DNA of 64,000 bases from Site-B1 sp963827785. Lineage in GTDB: Bacteria; Bacteroidota; Bacteroidia; Flavobacteriales; Flavobacteriaceae. Numbering within the stretch: the first letter of the stretch is position 1; every line of letters starts with the position of its first letter. A program made the position numbers and the translations under genes. This document shows positions 42,700 through 52,358 of the stretch, in pieces. The notes beneath the pieces were generated by a model. It saw only the letters and a program-made list of their open reading frames with translations, searched no databases and was not told the origin of the DNA. Location: the NCBI GenBank assembly GCA_963827785.1, contig CAWHCT010000023.1, positions 1-64,000 on the forward strand, in the 5' to 3' direction.

Positions 42700-43953
42700 C
42701 TATATTCCTGTTCTTATGGCTTCAACCGGATCCAATCTTGAAGCTGATATAGCAGGAATCACTCCAGACAACAATCCAATTAAAGTCGATAACGAAAATC
42801 CTAAAAATATATTAAATCCGGACAAAACAAACTCAAAATCGTCAACTACCTGAGCGAGCCCTATAATTATGACCCATACCAGAAGTAGACCAACTAAGCC
42901 GCCAACTATTGCCAAAATTATAGCTTCAAATAAAAATTGAAAAAGAATGAATCTATTTTTTGCGCCAAGTGATTTTTGAATCCCGATCAAATTGGTTCTC
43001 TCTTTCACACTTACAAACATAATATTTGCAATCCCAAATCCACCAACTAAAAGAGAAAATCCACTTATCACCCATCCAATTGTGTTCATAAATCCAATTA
43101 TACCATCTATAAAATCAGTCAATCCAGTTAATATATTTACAAAGAAATTGTCATCAGCGCCTGCTTTCACACCTCTCCTGATTCTTAATTTTTGAGTTAT
43201 TTCCGACTTTAAACCCATCAAATCTGCTCCTAATTTAGGCTTAATAATTATGACATGGTTCATTCTGTCGTCATTATCTCCAAATCGATTCCTCAAATAA
43301 TTGGCCGGAATAAAAACAGAGATATCATTACTGTCACCCAAAAACCCTGAACCTTGTTTATTTACTACGCCGATAACCGTAAATCGCTGTCCATACATAC
43401 GCACACGTTTACCGATGGGTTCACTATCTCCAAAAAGGGATTTTGCAATTTCATCACCAATCACGGCAAGAGGTGTTCCGGAATTTGATTCTGATTCGTT
43501 ATAAAAACGTCCTTTTGAAAATTTCAATACTTGAATATCTGAAAATTCATTTGACACAGGCACTACATTGACATTGCTAACAGAATTAGCTTCATATTTA
43601 ATACTTTCCCGATTAACGAATAATTGGTATGCTACATGATCAGCATCCGGCAGAGATTCTTTTAAATATTTAAACTCATCATAGGAGACCTCAGGAAAAT
43701 TCTGCCTCTTCCATCTTGGCACATCGGTAGGGCCAAATGAAAATTTGGCTAAATACATGGTGTTTTTATCTAAACCGCTTAGCTGATCTTTTATTTGCCT
43801 GTCCAGGGAATCAACAGCTGCTAAAACAGCAATTATTGAAAAAATACCGACTGTGACACCGAGTAAAGACAAAAAGGTTCTTAATTTATTATTACGCAGT
43901 GCATTTATTGCAAAAAAAAAGCTCTCTTTAATTAATCGTAAGTATAAAAACAT
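42700..43953 (-). CDS. MacB-type ABC transporter permease (copy 1)
   Basis: A 417-residue paralogue of the next gene, with the same architecture (N-terminal helix, periplasmic MacB_PCD domain, three helices; ending SASRLDPVEAIRTGI). Strongly conserved blocks include NNKLRTFLSLLGVT, SESNSGTPLAVIGDEIAKSL and FVSVKERTNLIGIQKSLGAK. The gene lies 21 bp upstream of copy 2, so the two are one operon. They could form a heterodimer served by an ATPase encoded elsewhere. Confidence 0.9.
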   Translation of the reverse strand: MFLYLRLIKESFFFAINALRNNKLRTFLSLLGVTVGIFSIIAVLAAVDSLDRQIKDQLSGLDKNTMYLAKFSFGPTDVPRWKRQNFPEVSYDEFKYLKESLPDADHVAYQLFVNRESIKYEANSVSNVNVVPVSNEFSDIQVLKFSKGRFYNESESNSGTPLAVIGDEIAKSLFGDSEPIGKRVRMYGQRFTVIGVVNKQGSGFLGDSNDISVFIPANYLRNRFGDNDDRMNHVIIIKPKLGADLMGLKSEITQKLRIRRGVKAGADDNFFVNILTGLTDFIDGIIGFMNTIGWVISGFSLLVGGFGIANIMFVSVKERTNLIGIQKSLGAKNRFILFQFLFEAIILAIVGGLVGLLLVWVIIIGLAQVVDDFEFVLSGFNIFLGFSLSTLIGLLSGVIPAISASRLDPVEAIRTGI

Positions 43954-44034
43954 GACCCTTTTGTTAGAATAAAGATAAGACGTTTTTTATTAACAATTGT
44001 TACAAAAAAACTAACGGCAAAGGCCATTTAATCC

Positions 44035-44064
44035 ATTGACTTTAATGGTAAATATGTAATTTTG
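44035..44064 (+). promoter_or_regulatory. Promoter of purH
   Basis: ATTG (44035-44038), 18 bp, TAATTTTG (44057-44064). The -7 box is an exact match; the -33 box is weaker. Confidence 0.6.
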
Positions 44065-44107
44065 GTAAAATTAAAAATTGCAACCTTCAAATTAGATATA
44101 AATAACG

Positions 44108-45640
44108 ATGAGCCACAACAAAACGATCAAATCAGCATTAATTTCAGTATATAGCAAAGAAGGACTGGAACCAATAATTCGCCAACTGGATAAATTAAAT
44201 GTAACCATTTACTCCACAGGTGGAACTCAAAAATTTATTAAGGATCTCGGGGTTGAAGTTACTCCTGTTGAAGAAATTACATCATATCCTTCTATTCTGG
44301 GTGGTCGAGTAAAAACACTTCATCCCAAGATATTTGGTGGCATATTGAACCGTCAAAATAATGAAAAGGATATTGCAGAACTTGAAGAATATGAAATCCC
44401 TCAAATTGACTTGGTCATTGTTGATCTGTATCCATTTGAAAAAACCGTTGCATCCGGAGCGAGTCATCAGGACATCATAGAAAAAATAGATATTGGCGGT
44501 ATTTCATTAATTCGAGCCGCAGCCAAAAATTACAGAGACGTCATTTGCGTTTCATCAGTAGACGATTATACTGAGATTTTAGAGTTAATTAAAGAAGGCG
44601 AAGGACGCTTAAGTGAAGAAGACCGAAAGCAATTTGCTGCTAAAGCATTTAATATTTCATCACATTACGACTCAGCAATTTTCAATTATTTTAACAAAGA
44701 TCATGAGATCTCATCATTAAAAATAAGTGAAACCAATGGTAAGATTTTGCGTTATGGTGAGAACCCGCATCAAAGAGGTTTTTTCTTTGGTGATTTTGAT
44801 GCTATGTTCACCAAATTGCATGGAAAAGAATTAAGTTACAATAACTTGCTGGATGTTGATGCTGCAGTTAACTTAATGAACGAATTTAAAATAGAGGGGC
44901 CAACCTTTGCTATATTAAAACATAATAATGCCTGTGGTTTTGCATCCCGTCCAACACTTCATCAGGCCTATGTAGATGCTCTGGCAGGAGATCCAGTTTC
45001 TGCTTTTGGCGGAATATTGATCAGTAATAAAGAAATAGATAAGGCAACAGCTAATGAAATCCATAAGTTATTCTGCGAAGTGGTTATTGCACCATCATAT
45101 TCAGCCGAAGCTTTAGAGATTCTAAAAGGGAAGAAAAACAGAATAATCCTGATATTGAAAGATGTTGAACTTTCAGCAACTATTGTACGATCTTGCCTAA
45201 ATGGGGCATTGGTTCAGGATAGAGATCACAAAACCGATTCCATCAAAGAATTGAAATATGTCACAAAATCAAAACCAACTAAATTAGAACTGGAAGATCT
45301 TATCTTCGCCTCAAAAATATGCAAACACACAAAATCCAATACCATTGTTTTAGTGAAAAACAAACAATTATGCGCCAGTGGTACCGGACAAACCAGTCGT
45401 GTAGATGCATTAAACCAGTCCATCCATAAGGCTGAATCGTTTAATTTTGATCTTAAAGGTGCGGTTATGGCGAGTGATGCATTCTTCCCATTTCCTGATT
45501 GCGTTGAGATAGCCAATAAAGTTGGTGTCAAGGCCGTTATACAACCTGGCGGTTCAATTAAAGATCAATTAAGCATTGATTATTGTAATGAAAATGATGT
45601 TGCAATGGTATTTACCGGAACACGTCATTTTAAGCATTAA
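44108..45640 (+). CDS. purH: Bifunctional AICAR formyltransferase / IMP cyclohydrolase PurH
   Basis: A 510-residue enzyme for the last two steps of IMP synthesis. The N-terminal MGS-like cyclohydrolase domain (about 1-200) contains ALISVYSKEGLEP, STGGTQKFI and GGRVKTLHPKIFGGIL. The AICAR transformylase domain starts near LRYGENPHQRG and carries KHNNACGFA, DPVSAFGGIL and the C-terminal SDAFFPFPD and GGSIKDQ motifs. Length is normal. It reads directly into the cell-shape genes with a 53-bp gap, though co-transcription is not clear. Confidence 0.96.
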   Translation: MSHNKTIKSALISVYSKEGLEPIIRQLDKLNVTIYSTGGTQKFIKDLGVEVTPVEEITSYPSILGGRVKTLHPKIFGGILNRQNNEKDIAELEEYEIPQIDLVIVDLYPFEKTVASGASHQDIIEKIDIGGISLIRAAAKNYRDVICVSSVDDYTEILELIKEGEGRLSEEDRKQFAAKAFNISSHYDSAIFNYFNKDHEISSLKISETNGKILRYGENPHQRGFFFGDFDAMFTKLHGKELSYNNLLDVDAAVNLMNEFKIEGPTFAILKHNNACGFASRPTLHQAYVDALAGDPVSAFGGILISNKEIDKATANEIHKLFCEVVIAPSYSAEALEILKGKKNRIILILKDVELSATIVRSCLNGALVQDRDHKTDSIKELKYVTKSKPTKLELEDLIFASKICKHTKSNTIVLVKNKQLCASGTGQTSRVDALNQSIHKAESFNFDLKGAVMASDAFFPFPDCVEIANKVGVKAVIQPGGSIKDQLSIDYCNENDVAMVFTGTRHFKH

Positions 45641-45693
45641 TTTTATTACTTTTACCACATTAAAAATAACCTCAATAATCAGGCATAAAGAAT

Positions 45694-46722
45694 ATGGGAT
45701 TTTTTGACTTCCTAACAGAAGATATAGCAATTGACCTAGGTACAGCAAATACGTTAATTATTCATAACGACAAGGTCGTTGTGGATAGCCCTTCCATAGT
45801 AGCTCGCGATAGAATTACTGGTAAAATAATTGCAGTTGGCAAAGAAGCCAGCATGATGCAAGGCAAAACTCATGAGAATATCAAAACTATCAGACCATTA
45901 AAGGATGGTGTAATTGCTGATTTTGATGCTTCAGAGCAAATGATAAATATGTTCATAAAGAACATACCTGCCCTAAAGAAAAAATTCTTTACTCCCGCAC
46001 TTCGCATGGTTATTTGTATCCCATCAGGAATCACAGAAGTGGAAATGCGAGCGGTTCGAGAAAGTGCCGAAAGGGTCAATGGAAAAGAAGTATATCTTAT
46101 CCATGAACCTATGGCTGCTGCTATTGGTATTGGGGTTGATATTATGCAACCAAAAGGAAACATGATCGTAGATATAGGTGGTGGTACTACTGAAATTGCG
46201 GTTATAGCACTTGGTGGTATTGTTTGTGATAAATCGGTTAAAGTAGCGGGTGATGTGTTTACCAACGATATCGTTTATTATATGCGCACACAGCACAATC
46301 TGTATGTTGGTGAACGAACTGCTGAAAAAATAAAAATTCAAATAGGAGCTGCAACTGAAGATCTGGAATTACCTCCTGAAGACATGAGTGTACAAGGAAG
46401 AGACCTACTTACAGGAAAACCAAAACAAGTTCAAATTTCATTTAGAGAGATTGCAAAAGCACTTGATAAATCTATTTTAAGGATAGAAGATGCTGTCATG
46501 GAAACGCTATCACAAACACCTCCCGAACTAGCAGCTGACATTTATAATACCGGTATTTATTTAGCTGGTGGAGGCTCCATGCTTCGTGGTTTGGATAAAC
46601 GCTTGTCTCAGAAAACAGATCTGCCAGTTTATATAGCAGAAGATCCTTTGCGTGCAGTTGTAAGAGGAACCGGTATAACCTTAAAAAATTTAGTCAAATT
46701 CAAGAGCGTTTTGATTAAATAG
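45694..46722 (+). CDS. mreB: Rod-shape actin homologue MreB
   Basis: A 342-residue bacterial actin that guides the elongation machinery. ATPase motifs are IDLGTANTLI, PLKDGVIADFDA, the MIVDIGGGTTEIAVI phosphate loop, and GIYLAGGGSMLRGLD. It starts the mreB-mreC-mreD-mrdA-rodA order on the plus strand. The gap to mreC is 10 bp. Confidence 0.97.
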   Translation: MGFFDFLTEDIAIDLGTANTLIIHNDKVVVDSPSIVARDRITGKIIAVGKEASMMQGKTHENIKTIRPLKDGVIADFDASEQMINMFIKNIPALKKKFFTPALRMVICIPSGITEVEMRAVRESAERVNGKEVYLIHEPMAAAIGIGVDIMQPKGNMIVDIGGGTTEIAVIALGGIVCDKSVKVAGDVFTNDIVYYMRTQHNLYVGERTAEKIKIQIGAATEDLELPPEDMSVQGRDLLTGKPKQVQISFREIAKALDKSILRIEDAVMETLSQTPPELAADIYNTGIYLAGGGSMLRGLDKRLSQKTDLPVYIAEDPLRAVVRGTGITLKNLVKFKSVLIK

Positions 46723-46732
46723 AAGTTGAATA

Positions 46733-47554
46733 ATGCAACAGATAATTAATTTTATACTTAGAAACAAGAATTTTCTTTTGTTTCTCCTACTGTTCATTAT
46801 ATCCTTTTTCCTGACAATCCAATCTCATACGTATCATAAAAGCAAATTTATAGGTTCTGCTAATTTCTTGAGTGGCGGTATTTATAATTCTGCCCATAAT
46901 ATATCGCAGTACTTCAATTTAAAAAAACAAAATCAAATTTTAATTGAAGAGAATAACCTGCTCAGGAATACCCTTTTTAATCAGGATAGGTTAACTTTGG
47001 ATTCCATCTCAATTGATACTTCAAAATTCTCAAAAGGATTTATGTTTATTCCTGCTTCACTAATTAAGAATAGTTATTCCAGTTCTAACAATTCTTTGTT
47101 GGTAGATAAAGGCAAAAAGAATGGTATAAAGGAAGATTTTGGAGTTATCACTTCAAAAGGGTTGATAGGGATAATTGATAATACGTCAAACAGCTATTCT
47201 CGAGTTGTTTCAATACTAAACACAAAAAGCAGGATCAATGCACAGTTAAAAAAATCAGATCATTTTGGAACTCTTATGTGGGATGGAATGTCTCCGGAAA
47301 TAGTACAATTGATGGACGTTCCTAAAATTGCTCCAATTCAAATTGGGGATACCATAATTACAGGTGGACGATCTACCATTTTCCCTAAGGGGATCCCAAT
47401 AGGTCACGTCACTTCATTTCAACTTGACAATGCCGAAGATTTTTATGAAATATCTGTTAAGCTTTTTAATGATATGACTAATATAGGGCATGTGTATATA
47501 ATAGAAAATTTAAGGGCAGAAGAGATCCTAAATCTGGAGAACATAAATGAATAG
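46733..47554 (+). CDS. mreC: Rod-shape protein MreC
   Basis: A 273-residue protein with an N-terminal membrane helix (FLLFLLLFIISFFLTIQS), a coiled-coil segment (about 60-80) and a periplasmic beta-domain (SSSNNSLLVDKGKKNGIKED, VITSKGLIGIIDNT) typical of MreC. It links MreB to the penicillin-binding proteins. The stop overlaps the mreD start by 8 bp. Confidence 0.93.
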   Translation: MQQIINFILRNKNFLLFLLLFIISFFLTIQSHTYHKSKFIGSANFLSGGIYNSAHNISQYFNLKKQNQILIEENNLLRNTLFNQDRLTLDSISIDTSKFSKGFMFIPASLIKNSYSSSNNSLLVDKGKKNGIKEDFGVITSKGLIGIIDNTSNSYSRVVSILNTKSRINAQLKKSDHFGTLMWDGMSPEIVQLMDVPKIAPIQIGDTIITGGRSTIFPKGIPIGHVTSFQLDNAEDFYEISVKLFNDMTNIGHVYIIENLRAEEILNLENINE

Positions 47555-48053
47555 TATTGCAGCAACAAATACAGCTAGATTTATTGTACTTGTCTTAGTA
47601 CAGGCATTGATATTGAATCATATCAATTTCCTGGGATATATCAATCCGTACATTTACATTTTATTCATCATATTATATCCTGTAAAAAACAACAGAACAT
47701 TATTTATTTTCTTATCGTTTTTATTAGGTCTTAGCGTCGATATTTTTTCTGATTCCGGAGGTGTTCATGCAGCGGCAAGCGTTACTTTGGCTTTTATAAG
47801 ACCCGGATTTTTAAAATCGGTCTTTGGCGCCTTATATGAAAATCAAACCATTAAATTCTTCAATATTGCCTTAGCTCCTAAACTAACATACATTGGTTTA
47901 ATGACTGTTGTTCATCATTTCATAATGTTCACTTTGGAAATTTTTAGCATCTCAAAAATAATTTTAATTGCCCAAAAAACGTTATTCTCAAGTATATTTA
48001 CTATTATCCTTTGTATTTTAGTAACTATTATTTTCAGCAGAAAAAGTTCATGA
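47547..48053 (+). CDS. mreD: Rod-shape protein MreD
   Basis: A 168-residue membrane protein with about five helices, as for MreD. The motif GLSVDIFSDSGGVHAAASV matches the conserved region of the family. Part of the elongasome, it overlaps mreC by 8 bp and mrdA by an ATGA overlap at 48050-48053. Confidence 0.9.
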   Translation: MNSIAATNTARFIVLVLVQALILNHINFLGYINPYIYILFIILYPVKNNRTLFIFLSFLLGLSVDIFSDSGGVHAAASVTLAFIRPGFLKSVFGALYENQTIKFFNIALAPKLTYIGLMTVVHHFIMFTLEIFSISKIILIAQKTLFSSIFTIILCILVTIIFSRKSS

Positions 48054-49954
48054 GACAATTTTTACTTTACTTTTCCATACTTGCGGTAGGAATTATTTTT
48101 ATAGCCAGGTTATTCTACCTGCAGGTATATAATGCACCAACGGAGAACCTGTATGAAGATAACGCCATACGAAAAGTGTTTGATTATCCTAAGCGTGGGT
48201 ATGTTTATGACAGAAATGGAGTCTTGTTGGTTGCCAACCAACCATCATACGATGTGATGGTGATACCGAGAGAAGTAGAACCTTTGGATACTATAGAGTT
48301 CTGTTCACTTTTAAAAATTGACAAAGGTAATTTTATAAGGAAATTCAAAAGAGCATATAATTACTCCCCCAGATTGCCTTCTGTGTTTGTGTCTCACTTG
48401 TCAAAGGAAGACTATGCCTACCTTCAGGAAAAAATGAGAAAATTTGATGGTTTCTATATTCAAAAACGATCATTAAGAGACTACCAAACAAGTATTGGAG
48501 CGAATGTATTGGGATATATTGCTGAAGCCAACCAATCAACCATTATGAAGAACCCATATTACAAAATGGGTGACTTAATTGGGAAGCAAGGTATAGAGTA
48601 TTCCTATGAAGATGATCTGAGAGGAGTCAAAGGGGTGAAATTCATTCAAAAAGACAGATTTAACAGAGATATAGGCCCATATAAAGATGGGATATTTGAT
48701 ACAATTCCACAGAAAGGCAAAGATATAACTACAACAATAGATGCGAAACTGCAGGAATATGGTGAAAGACTGATGGTTAATAAACGTGGCGGAATAATTG
48801 CCATTGAACCGGGAACCGGTGAGATTCTAACTATGGTCACTGCTCCAAATTATAATCCAAACTTATTAGTAGGAAGAGTACGATCTAAAAATTTTACAAA
48901 ATTATACAATGACACGATAAATAAACCTTTGTTTGACAGAGGTTTGCAGGCTATGTACGAACCCGGCTCACCTTTTAAAACACTTAATGCCTTGATAGCA
49001 TTACAAGAAAATGTTATAAGTCTGGATGAGCAGATCACTTGTTACCACGGTTTTAAATATGGAGACCGATTCATGGGATGTCATTGCAATTATGGCACAA
49101 AAAATGCCATGATCAGAGGTATTCAGGAGTCCTGTAATGCTTATTTCGCCACAGTCTATAAAAGGATCATCGATAAATTTGATACGCCTGCAGAAGGAAT
49201 GGACACTTGGAATAAGCATGTTACCAGTTTTGGTCTGGGGAATTATTTAGGGTATGATCTATCTGTTGGGCAACCCGGAAAAATACCCAACTCTGAAACC
49301 TATGACAAAATGTATGGTAAAAATCGTTGGTATTCTACTTTTACGATTTCCAATGCCATTGGGCAAGGCGAAGTGCTGGCCACGCCTATCCAGCTGGCCA
49401 ATATGACTGCCGCCATAGCAAACAGAGGTTATTTTTACACACCTCACATAATTAAGAATATCGAGGGTCAGGAATTGGATAAAAACTACACAATACCTAA
49501 AATAACCACTATTGATTCTAAAAATTTTGAACCTATTATTGAGGGAATGAACTTAGTGTATAAAAAAGGTACCGCAAAATATATTCAAATTCCGGGAATA
49601 GATATCTGTGGAAAAACAGGAACGGCAGAGAATTTCACAAAAATAAATGGTGTCACAACTCAATTGACAGATCACTCTATTTTTATTGCTTTTGCTCCGA
49701 AGGATGATCCCAAAATTGCTATAGCGGTTTATGTGGAAAACGGGTATTGGGGCAGCCGATGGGCAGGCAGGATCGCCGGATTGATGATAGAAAAATATTT
49801 AAAAGGCAAAATTACCAGAACTGATATGGAGTATTATGTACTGAACGGTAATTTGGAAGAAGAGTATGCTAAACCATATTCAGGAAAACCATTTTATATA
49901 AACGATGGAAGTACATTTCAAGAAATAGCTTTACCTGCAAATGAGGCAAACTGA
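48050..49954 (+). CDS. mrdA: Penicillin-binding protein 2 (elongation transpeptidase)
   Basis: A 634-residue PBP2. A membrane helix starts the protein (FLLYFSILAVGIIFIARLFY), followed by the dimer/pedestal domain (about 30-240) and a transpeptidase domain. The active serine is Ser307 in PGSPFK (the usual form is PGSxFK), with SCN in QESCNAYFA and KTG in ICGKTGTAEN. It cross-links peptidoglycan during elongation as partner of RodA. I use ATG 48050; an in-frame TTG at 48011 lies inside mreD. The stop overlaps the rodA start by 14 bp. Confidence 0.95.
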   Translation: MRQFLLYFSILAVGIIFIARLFYLQVYNAPTENLYEDNAIRKVFDYPKRGYVYDRNGVLLVANQPSYDVMVIPREVEPLDTIEFCSLLKIDKGNFIRKFKRAYNYSPRLPSVFVSHLSKEDYAYLQEKMRKFDGFYIQKRSLRDYQTSIGANVLGYIAEANQSTIMKNPYYKMGDLIGKQGIEYSYEDDLRGVKGVKFIQKDRFNRDIGPYKDGIFDTIPQKGKDITTTIDAKLQEYGERLMVNKRGGIIAIEPGTGEILTMVTAPNYNPNLLVGRVRSKNFTKLYNDTINKPLFDRGLQAMYEPGSPFKTLNALIALQENVISLDEQITCYHGFKYGDRFMGCHCNYGTKNAMIRGIQESCNAYFATVYKRIIDKFDTPAEGMDTWNKHVTSFGLGNYLGYDLSVGQPGKIPNSETYDKMYGKNRWYSTFTISNAIGQGEVLATPIQLANMTAAIANRGYFYTPHIIKNIEGQELDKNYTIPKITTIDSKNFEPIIEGMNLVYKKGTAKYIQIPGIDICGKTGTAENFTKINGVTTQLTDHSIFIAFAPKDDPKIAIAVYVENGYWGSRWAGRIAGLMIEKYLKGKITRTDMEYYVLNGNLEEEYAKPYSGKPFYINDGSTFQEIALPANEAN

Positions 49955-51225
49955 TAGAAGTTTTAAATTTGATTGGATAACAATTCTACTTTTCCTTGCA
50001 CTGGTTATTTTTGGTTGGTTCAACATATATTCAGCTTCATCTAGTATTGATTCTTCAAGCTATTTTGATCTTGATCAACCATTTGGAAAGCAATTATTAT
50101 TTATTATTCTAACCCTAGTTTTAATAATTGTCATTCTTTCATTAGAAGCAAAATTCTATGAACGGTTTTCAAGTGTCATCTATATACTATCCCTAATATC
50201 ATTATTAGGTCTTTTTATTTTTGGTAAAACCGTTTCAGGGGCCACTTCATGGTACGGAATTGGAGGAATGACCATTCAGCCAAGTGAATTTGCTAAGGCT
50301 GCCACTGCCCTGGCTGTCGCCAAATATATTAGTGATATGCAAACTAATATCAAGGTTCTTAAAGATCAAATCAGGCTTTTAATAATTATTGCAATTCCTG
50401 CTGTTTTGATTTTGCTTCAAAATGATACAGGGAGTACGATTGTTTACGGATCATTTTTCTTTGTATTATTTAGGGAAGGGCTTCCAAGAATATATCTTTA
50501 TTTAGGGGCGTTGTTTCTTATTGTGGCAATATTGACGTTGAAATTTGGAATTATAATAACTTTTATAGTTTCTATACTACTGATTTCAATTGTATATCTG
50601 TATTTCATAAAACCAAAAAAAAGGAGTAAAATACTCACTGTTTTTACCTTGTCCCTTCTTGTACTTGGGTTTTCTTTTATTGTTAATTATGTTTACGAAA
50701 ATAAACTACCATCCCATCAAAAAGACAGGATTAGCTTATGGCTCAGATTGGAGAAAGATCCAGATAAGCTGGAGCGGATGAAAAAAACCTATGCATATAA
50801 TTTATTGGAATCGGAAAAGGCAATTAGTTCAGGTGGTAAATGGGGAAAAGGCTTTCAGGAAGGAACTACGAACGACAGGTAAGTTTGTGCCTGAACAACA
50901 TACGGATTATATTTTTACTACAGTTGGTGAAGAATGGGGCTTTGCCGGGACTTTAAGTGTTGTGGTCCTTTTTATCTTATTGCTATTGCGAATTGTTCAT
51001 CTGGCAGAATTACAAAAAAATCAATTTAGCAGAGTCTATGGTTATGGAGTCGCATCCATAATATTTTTTCATTTTTTTATCAATATAGGGATGGTCATGG
51101 GACTTATACCAACTATTGGTATTCCGCTTCCATTTTTTAGCTACGGTGGATCAGGACTGTGGGGATTCACAATTCTGTTGTTCATCTTTATTAAACTGGA
51201 TTCGAATCGAATAAATGAATGGTAA
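49941..51225 (+). pseudogene. rodA: Rod-shape glycosyltransferase RodA, split by one-base frameshift
   Basis: A SEDS-family peptidoglycan polymerase that works with PBP2. The first frame (49941-50882) covers most of the membrane domain with its loop ATSWYGIGGMTIQPSEFAKA, then ends in GFQEGTTNDR. The second frame, from about 50869 to 51225, holds the rest: KFVPEQHTDYIFTTVGEEWG and the ending PLPFFSYGGSGLWGFTILL. Removing the A at 50868 joins the parts as ...EGTRTTGKFVPEQ..., a clean RodA of about 427 residues. Since RodA is normally essential beside intact mreBCD and mrdA, a sequencing or assembly error is the likeliest cause, but a real mutation cannot be excluded. Confidence 0.88.
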
Positions 51226-51253
51226 AATTTGAATTGATAAGCACCTTATAAAT

Positions 51254-52351
51254 TCAATTCTTCACGTCCAATGCATCTCTTAAAGCATTACCTATTAACA
51301 TGAATGACATTACCAAACTCATTATGCATAAACCGGGAATGACAGCTAAATATGGTTTACCCAGAATAATATAATTATAATGATCTTTTATCATTGCTCC
51401 CCAACTGGCCATTGGAGGCTGGGCACCAATACCAAGAAAACTCAACCCACTCTCAATTAAAATTGCCGCTGCAAAATTAGCGGCCGAAATAACAATTATT
51501 GGCGCCATAATATTTGGTAAGATATGTTTTACTATAATCCTGAAATCTGTATATCCAAGAGCTCTGGCAGCAGTTATATATTGCATTTCCTTTACGCTGA
51601 TTATCTGTCCCCTTACTACTCTGGCTACCTCTACCCACATTGTTAAACCAACAGCAATAAAAACTTGCCAAAACCCTTTACCAAGAGCTAAAGTTATTGC
51701 AATGACCAGCAATAATGTAGGAATAGACCAGGTAACATTAATGATCCACATGATCAAGGCATCAACTCTCCCACCAAAATAGCCGGCAATACTCCCCAAA
51801 AATATCCCAATAACTAGTGAAATAAATACAGCCACAAAACCTATGAAGAACGAAATTCTTGCGCCAGCCAGTATTCTGCTTAACAGATCTCTTCCGTAAT
51901 TATCTGTCCCCAGATAAAATGTTTTTTCCTGAATATATTTGTCGATTGGATCTCCTTTTAGAAAATCAGTAGCAATGGTTTTGGTCAAGCCTTGTAATCC
52001 ATCTGAAGCATATTCGGTATAAGTGAGCTTATTATCACTCAATTCATAATCTAAAACAGGGATCTCGGTATTTGGATTCTTTATTCCAAAGAATATTTTG
52101 TTTAACCAACTTTGGGAATTTGAATTTTGATCATTGGGAATCGTTAAAATGTTCACCTTAAAGCCGGGCTTTTTTGAATGGATGGATAAATGCATCTGAT
52201 TGGCATTTTGCGAATTATCTGGTGCTATGGTGTATGCAAAGATTGAAATCAACCCAACAAGTACTATGAACCAAAAACTAAAAACGCCCCAAAAGTTTTT
52301 TTTAAACTTTTGAAGCGCCAATTGAGATAATGAGTTCGCCTGATCACTCAT
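51254..52351 (-). CDS. Oligopeptide-type ABC transporter permease (OppC/DppC-like)
   Basis: A 365-residue permease with an N-terminal helix, a longer-than-usual periplasmic segment of about 100 residues (Asn/Lys/Asp-rich), then five more helices of the BPD_transp type. The EAA-loop AARALGYTDFRIIVKHILPN contacts the ATPase. YLGTDNYGRDLLSRILAGAR and ESGLSFLGIGAQPPMASWGAMI are standard for OppC. No partner permease, ATPase or binding protein is next to it, so the rest of the transporter is elsewhere. It lies 7 bp after the protease gene on the same strand. Confidence 0.9.
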   Translation of the reverse strand: MSDQANSLSQLALQKFKKNFWGVFSFWFIVLVGLISIFAYTIAPDNSQNANQMHLSIHSKKPGFKVNILTIPNDQNSNSQSWLNKIFFGIKNPNTEIPVLDYELSDNKLTYTEYASDGLQGLTKTIATDFLKGDPIDKYIQEKTFYLGTDNYGRDLLSRILAGARISFFIGFVAVFISLVIGIFLGSIAGYFGGRVDALIMWIINVTWSIPTLLLVIAITLALGKGFWQVFIAVGLTMWVEVARVVRGQIISVKEMQYITAARALGYTDFRIIVKHILPNIMAPIIVISAANFAAAILIESGLSFLGIGAQPPMASWGAMIKDHYNYIILGKPYLAVIPGLCIMSLVMSFMLIGNALRDALDVKN

Positions 52352-52358
52352 ATTTATT

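Noticed and set aside
50860..50885. Programmed +1 frameshift in rodA
   Set aside because: No slippery site, stop-codon context or stimulatory structure is visible; error or mutation is simpler.
50791..51225. Second ORF as a separate gene
   Set aside because: Its first third is out-of-frame RodA and the rest is the RodA C-terminus; one base joins the parts.
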